From Desulfobulbus sp. (GTDB lineage: Bacteria > Desulfobacterota > Desulfobulbia > Desulfobulbales > Desulfobulbaceae), in contig JAQUEZ010000049.1 of the NCBI GenBank assembly GCA_028684915.1, positions 1-36,318 of the forward strand: a stretch of DNA of 36,318 bases. Direction: 5' to 3'. Shown in pieces: positions 33,429 through 36,318 of this stretch. Within the stretch, counting starts at the first letter, position 1, and the number at the start of each line of letters is the position of its first letter. A program made the translations under genes and the position numbers. The notes beneath the pieces are model-generated. The model was not told the DNA's origin. It ran no database searches and saw only the letters and a list, made by a program, of their open reading frames with translations.

Positions 33429-34313
33429 TCATTCCGGGGGGATTGGGGAGAGGCGGACCAGAGTCAACTTGTCGTCCTGATCAATACTCCACCCCAAAAT
33501 TGCACCTACCTCGATCAGTTCGTTCATGGCGTTTCGCAGGCCCCGGCGAAAGTCAACCAGTCGGGCGCACTCCGAGCCGCACAGATGCTTCAAGGTCGCC
33601 ACCTTCACCGGAAAAGGCGACCTATGGCTCGCGTAAAAGCCATACAACCACTTGGCGAGATCCGTTCTGAGTTGCAGCCGCTGTTGCCACTGCACCTGGG
33701 TCCAGCCGACATCAAAGAGGCCTGCTAATTTGGGATTGATGCTGATTGCCGAGAACAGCTCTTCGTCGCGTGAGTACAGTTCATCGATGAGAGGGCCGGT
33801 GTAGGCAAAGTTCCCCTGCTGCGGACTGTGCCGGAGATCAATTGTGATCTCCACCTTCGAGCCTGCCAACCGACGGAGTGATTGCTTGAGCCATTCCCGG
33901 CCTGACTTACCGCTCTGCCGTCCTATGGCCGCGAGGAAGGGCTTGGCTCTGATGCGGAGACACTGCCGTGCCTTTGGATCGGGGTTTCGAGCCAGGAAAT
34001 GGAGCGCTTGCGCCAAGACGTCAAAATCGCCCTGATCCAATCGCCAGCCGGTGTAGTGGATTGTCACCCCTTTGAGCGAGGCGATGGGTTCGCGGTCGAC
34101 AGTTCTTCGTCGCCCCCTTTTGATCACCGCAAACAGCGCGGAACGCAGGCACACATTGGGGATGCCGCGAGTCTTCTCCGGCCAGTCTGGAAACCGAGGG
34201 GTCTGCTCAAAAGCCTCAATCTTCTGCCGTATCTCCGGCGGCAGCGAGTCAAAGCAGCGATGCTTGAGCAGGTCGGTCGGCTGTGGTTCTGAGGGAAAGA
34301 ATTTGTTTGAAAT
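33429..34313 (-). CDS. repA: RepA-family plasmid replication initiator with probable ATT start
   Basis: The conserved part (LRSALFAVIKRG, GVTIHYTGWRLDQGDFDV, AKWLYGFYASH, KVATLKHLCGS) is that of plasmid RepA initiators (PF04796 type). They bind iterons and open the origin. The first GTG, at 34154, would begin inside a conserved-looking segment (TRGIPNVCLRSALF). The frame is open upstream to a stop at 34329-34331 and encodes a sensible N-terminus (PTDLLKHRCFDSLPPEIRQK). In that stretch there is no ATG, GTG or TTG. The best start is ATT at 34313-34311, 5 nt after GGAGG (34323-34319), giving 294 residues. It follows the excisionase-like gene by 38 nt, and iterons lie directly after its stop. Confidence 0.85.
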   Translation of the reverse strand: MSNKFFPSEPQPTDLLKHRCFDSLPPEIRQKIEAFEQTPRFPDWPEKTRGIPNVCLRSALFAVIKRGRRRTVDREPIASLKGVTIHYTGWRLDQGDFDVLAQALHFLARNPDPKARQCLRIRAKPFLAAIGRQSGKSGREWLKQSLRRLAGSKVEITIDLRHSPQQGNFAYTGPLIDELYSRDEELFSAISINPKLAGLFDVGWTQVQWQQRLQLRTDLAKWLYGFYASHRSPFPVKVATLKHLCGSECARLVDFRRGLRNAMNELIEVGAILGWSIDQDDKLTLVRLSPIPPE

Positions 34314-34318
34314 ATCCG

Positions 34319-34323
34319 CCTCC
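34319..34323 (-). promoter_or_regulatory. Ribosome binding site that points to an ATT start of repA
   Basis: GGAGG on the - strand with 5 nt to an in-frame ATT codon (34313-34311). No ATG, GTG or TTG of any frame is at the right distance, so this strong site would otherwise be without use. Confidence 0.6.
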
Positions 34324-34351
34324 GTATTTCAGATTGGTGCGATGATGCGGA

Positions 34352-34576
34352 TCAGCGTTTACGAATGTCGATGGATCGACGAGGACGCCCAGCTTTCACT
34401 GCCCTAATTCGCTTGCTTTCAAACCAGGCATTCAGATCAGCTTCCAAAATCAGAACGGTTTTTCCTGGCTTATAGGCTGCCAAATCACCTCTTTTGATTG
34501 CCCGATGAATGGTGTGGTAGCTGCATTTGGCAAGCTGAGCTGCCTCATCGATTGTCATGGATGTGTTGCGTATCAT
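34352..34576 (-). CDS. Excisionase/AlpA-like HTH DNA-binding protein
   Basis: 74 residues. The sequence MTIDEAAQLAKCSYHTIHRA, then IKRGDLAAYKPGKTVLI and LNAWFESKR, is the classical excisionase-family (MerR-like winged) domain. The ATG at 34576 has AAAGG 9 nt upstream; an internal ATG at 34558 is possible. Such proteins act as recombination directionality factors or as transcription regulators. Its place between a Cro-like gene and repA suggests that excision and replication are switched on together. Confidence 0.82.
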   Translation of the reverse strand: MIRNTSMTIDEAAQLAKCSYHTIHRAIKRGDLAAYKPGKTVLILEADLNAWFESKRIRAVKAGRPRRSIDIRKR

Positions 34577-34787
34577 TGGCGCATACCTTTGTAACCTCCG
34601 CTCGGATTTGCTCAGGAGAGCCCCATACCCAGATGACCTTGCTGATACCGGTGACCATTTCGAGGCGAACCGCCACCGCTTTCGGGCAAGGCCGTCTGCC
34701 ATGAAGGATATGGCTGAAAAAGTCGGGCGAGATTTCCGCCCGGAGAGCAATCTGTTTTTGGGTGATCCGCTCTTTAGTTGCACTCAT
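34545..34787 (-). CDS. Cro/CI-type HTH regulator
   Basis: 80 residues from the ATG at 34787. The helix-turn-helix is ITQKQIALRAEISPDFFSHI, followed by LHGRRPCPKAVAVRLEMVTG. It overlaps the excisionase-like gene by 32 nt, so the two are one operon with repA. Two TGAGC-N4-GCTCAA operators lie 75-110 bp upstream. Small size, position and direction opposite to the larger repressor gene resemble the Cro part of a phage switch. No strong ribosome site is visible. Confidence 0.78.
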   Translation of the reverse strand: MSATKERITQKQIALRAEISPDFFSHILHGRRPCPKAVAVRLEMVTGISKVIWVWGSPEQIRAEVTKVCANDTQHIHDNR

Positions 34788-34862
34788 AGTCAACTGTTTG
34801 GTGAATATTCAGAGTGTAGTCAAGAAAAAATTGTTATTAACATGCTGTTTTTGTTTAATAAA

Positions 34863-34878
34863 TTGAGCGATTGCTCAA
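34863..34878. promoter_or_regulatory. Operator 1: TTGAGC-N4-GCTCAA
   Basis: A perfect 6+6 dyad with 4 central bases, in the AT-rich region upstream of the Cro-like operon. A second copy lies 19 bp to the right, centre to centre. Confidence 0.7.
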
Positions 34879-34881
34879 GTC

Positions 34882-34897
34882 GTGAGCATGTGCTCAA
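34882..34897. promoter_or_regulatory. Operator 2: GTGAGC-N4-GCTCAA
   Basis: The same dyad as operator 1 with one changed outer base; its inner 14 bases (TGAGCATGTGCTCA) are a perfect palindrome. Paired operators about two helical turns apart fit cooperative repressor binding. Confidence 0.7.
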
Positions 34898-34978
34898 TTT
34901 TATTGCCGTGCGTTTCCAGGTTATCGTTACCCCCCAAAGCAAGGCGAAGGGGCTCGCTGATGATCTGGAAAGCTGTTG

Positions 34979-35464
34979 TTATCGGGAACAGCTGGGCGGG
35001 GTTCGAACCTGTCCGTTATCCTTCATGAGACCGTAGGCGAAGGCGACTAACTTGCCTATAGTGTCGTCTTTTGCTTGATTGTAACTGGCTGAAATTGGGA
35101 AGATTATTGCCTGGAACGCATCCATCTTGAAGTCTTGGTCTTGAACAGGAGCTAAGATGTATGCTCCTGGAGGTATGGAGAAATTCGGGAGTAATCCGTC
35201 CATCTTTACCTCGGGGGGATTTGGGGATGGGGCGCGTTTTTTTCTTTTTCGGTATTCTTGCCAGTAGCCGGGATGTCGATCCCGCCACCGTTGTTGTGCA
35301 TCGATCTGGTTTTGTCGGTAATCAGGATCTGAGGCTCGTTTTTTCCGCTGCCATTCTCTTTTTCGTGCTCGCTGGCAGTCGGCACGATTGCAGTATTGTT
35401 GGTTGAGGTTCCTCGGGTTGACAGGGTGGATTCGTCGACAAGCCTTGCAGCAGAACGTTTTCAT
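34979..35464 (-). CDS. Cys-rich hypothetical protein with a basic, Trp/Tyr-rich middle
   Basis: 161 residues from the ATG at 35464, with AGGAG 9 nt upstream. The N-terminus has a possible zinc-binding cluster (FCCKACRR...YCNRADCQRARKREWQ). It is followed by a very basic stretch with repeated aromatic/charged words (DPDYRQNQ, HPGYWQEYRKRKK). The first 80 residues resemble a hypothetical family I have seen beside mobile genes; I know no function. The C-terminal half (about 88-161) looks unrelated and may be a fusion or a drifted tail. It is divergent from the repressor gene. Confidence 0.65.
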   Translation of the reverse strand: MKTFCCKACRRIHPVNPRNLNQQYCNRADCQRARKREWQRKKRASDPDYRQNQIDAQQRWRDRHPGYWQEYRKRKKRAPSPNPPEVKMDGLLPNFSIPPGAYILAPVQDQDFKMDAFQAIIFPISASYNQAKDDTIGKLVAFAYGLMKDNGQVRTPPSCSR

Positions 35465-35635
35465 GGCAAAGGACTCCTGAAACGCGATTGCGCTATAGGT
35501 TTAAAATAACGAGTAAAAAAAACTCGTGCCATGAAGGTTCAACAAAATTCTTGTACTGAATAATGTGCAAGCGACTTTACATTTTTTGCATAACTATACG
35601 GATTGATTGCATGGTTAATTTTACCCTTTCTTTTG

Positions 35636-35651
35636 ATGAGCATTTGCTCTA
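35636..35651. promoter_or_regulatory. Operator-like dyad upstream of the repressor gene
   Basis: GAGCA-TT-TGCTC (35638-35649) shares the TGAGC-N4-GCTC core of the two operators at 34863-34897. It ends 12 bp before the preferred start codon of the repressor, a good place for autoregulation. If translation starts at the ATG at 35611 instead, the dyad is inside the gene. Confidence 0.5.
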
Positions 35652-35661
35652 TTCATGTATC

Positions 35662-36210
35662 ATGAGCAATGTGATCGCAGATATGTTTCGGGCAGCCCTG
35701 AACTTCCTGCTTCATCAAGAGGGAAGGGGGGCACAAGTGCGGCTTGCCGTCGCACAGAACATTGATCGCGGCTATCTCAATGCGGTGATCAAGGGGAGAA
35801 AGCCGGCGGCCGAAGAGATCCGTCTTAAAATTGCCAATCACTTCGGTATAACGTATGAAGCAATGCTCACCCTCGGACGGGCGATTGAGGAAGGGATGGT
35901 GGTACAGAGTCAAGGAGTTTCACGGTTTGGGCCTTCAAGGGATACGCAATCCCGTGCTGAAAGCATTGATCGCCATCCGGAGAAAACAAAATCCGAAACC
36001 CTACAGCGAGTTTTGGCAATGCTCGATTCAGAAACCGAGTACAGCACCATCTTGAGCGGTGTGGTCGAGGCCTTGGACAAGGCCATGGAAGAACGCCGAG
36101 AGAAGGTGGATATGGCTAGGAAGCTGGAGTCCCTTGAAGAAAGAATGGGGCGATTAGAATTGTCAGTAACTGGCAAAAAGAAAGAAAAGAAGACGAAGAG
36201 GTCCGTCTAG
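35662..36210 (+). CDS. CI-like HTH repressor with coiled-coil C-terminus
   Basis: 182 residues from the ATG at 35662. The N-terminal 70 residues are a helix-turn-helix domain (AQVRLAVAQNIDRGYLNAVI, KGRKPAAEEIRLKIANHFGI). The C-terminus is a charged helix with heptad look (ARKLESLEERMGRLEL), likely for oligomerisation. There is no LexA/CI-type S24 peptidase domain, so self-cleavage after DNA damage is not expected. It is the only long rightward gene in the right 19 kb, facing the Cro-like operon across the operators. An in-frame ATG at 35611 is a possible earlier start; neither has a strong ribosome site. Confidence 0.75.
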   Translation: MSNVIADMFRAALNFLLHQEGRGAQVRLAVAQNIDRGYLNAVIKGRKPAAEEIRLKIANHFGITYEAMLTLGRAIEEGMVVQSQGVSRFGPSRDTQSRAESIDRHPEKTKSETLQRVLAMLDSETEYSTILSGVVEALDKAMEERREKVDMARKLESLEERMGRLELSVTGKKKEKKTKRSV

Positions 36211-36294
36211 TTGATTGTGAGATGCTTTCCGGTTGAAGTTTGCGCCCAAAATTGCGACAATTATTTATAATTATATGGTTTTAAATATATTATA

Positions 36295-36318
36295 CAGGAT
36301 TCCTAATCCTGGTGCCGC
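36295..36318 (+). other. tRNA-Arg(CCU) anticodon stem-loop fragment, candidate attachment site
   Basis: CAGGA (36295-36299) and TCCTG (36307-36311) form a 5-bp stem around the 7-base loop TTCCTAA, with the anticodon CCT at 36302-36304 preceded by T33 and followed by AA. The next bases, GTGCCGC, fit a variable loop and the start of a T stem. Upstream DNA is AT-rich and holds no D arm or acceptor, so the tRNA is represented only from the anticodon arm on. This is what the distal end of an element integrated into a tRNA-Arg gene looks like. Confidence 0.6.

Noticed and set aside
34990..35030. Possible tRNA gene around GGGGTTCGAACC
   Set aside because: The T-loop-like word is there, but the T stem does not pair fully and no acceptor, D or anticodon arm can be folded on either strand. 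It lies in the end of a coding frame.

Overview
The window looks like the right-hand part of an integrative and conjugative element (ICE) or a conjugative plasmid of a Gram-negative bacterium. The type-F secretion genes, signal peptides, the TraV lipoprotein and the fairly GC-rich protein-coding DNA fit a proteobacterium or desulfobacterota-like host. That placement is an impression from protein style, not a search result. No chromosomal housekeeping gene, relaxase (TraI/MobH), coupling protein (TraD) or integrase is present, so the element must continue beyond the left edge.

Layout. (1) 1-2792, + strand: the C-terminal part of a large SNF2-type helicase, a RadC-family protein, an ArdC anti-restriction protein and a small hypothetical, closed by a terminator. 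(2) 3016-15497, - strand: a 12.5 kb defence island read SNF2 helicase > AIPR > beta-class DNA methyltransferase > YhcG/DUF1016 nuclease > type III-like Res helicase-nuclease > OLD-type ATPase-TOPRIM nuclease. Three of the five junctions are 4-nt stop/start overlaps or a 9-nt gap. (3) 15865-33173, - strand: a compact F-type type IV secretion operon. It starts with a sigma-70-like factor and a coupled HTH-like protein, then an OmpA-like protein, pilin (TraA), TraL, E, K, B, V, C, W, U, TrbC, TrbI, an S26 peptidase, TraF, H and G. A + strand zinc-ribbon gene and a lytic transglycosylase follow. No traN is visible. (4) 33174-34787: an iteron origin and repA, preceded by excisionase-like and Cro-like genes. 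(5) 34788-36318: a Cys-rich hypothetical, a CI-like repressor on the + strand, and at the very end the anticodon stem-loop of a tRNA-Arg(CCU), a likely attachment site.

How it may work together. Operators of the form TGAGC-N4-GCTCAA lie upstream of the Cro-like > excisionase-like > repA operon, and a related dyad lies upstream of the repressor gene. This suggests a phage-like switch that controls excision and replication of the element together. The iterons lie between repA and the sigma-like gene that heads the transfer operon, so replication initiator binding could also affect transfer. The repA reading frame has no ATG, GTG or TTG start for its N-terminal part. The best start is an ATT 5 nt after a GGAGG. 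The defence island is the main cargo. Its gene combination matches no named system I can identify with confidence, and both the methyltransferase recognition region and the AIPR gene are visibly AT-richer than their neighbours.
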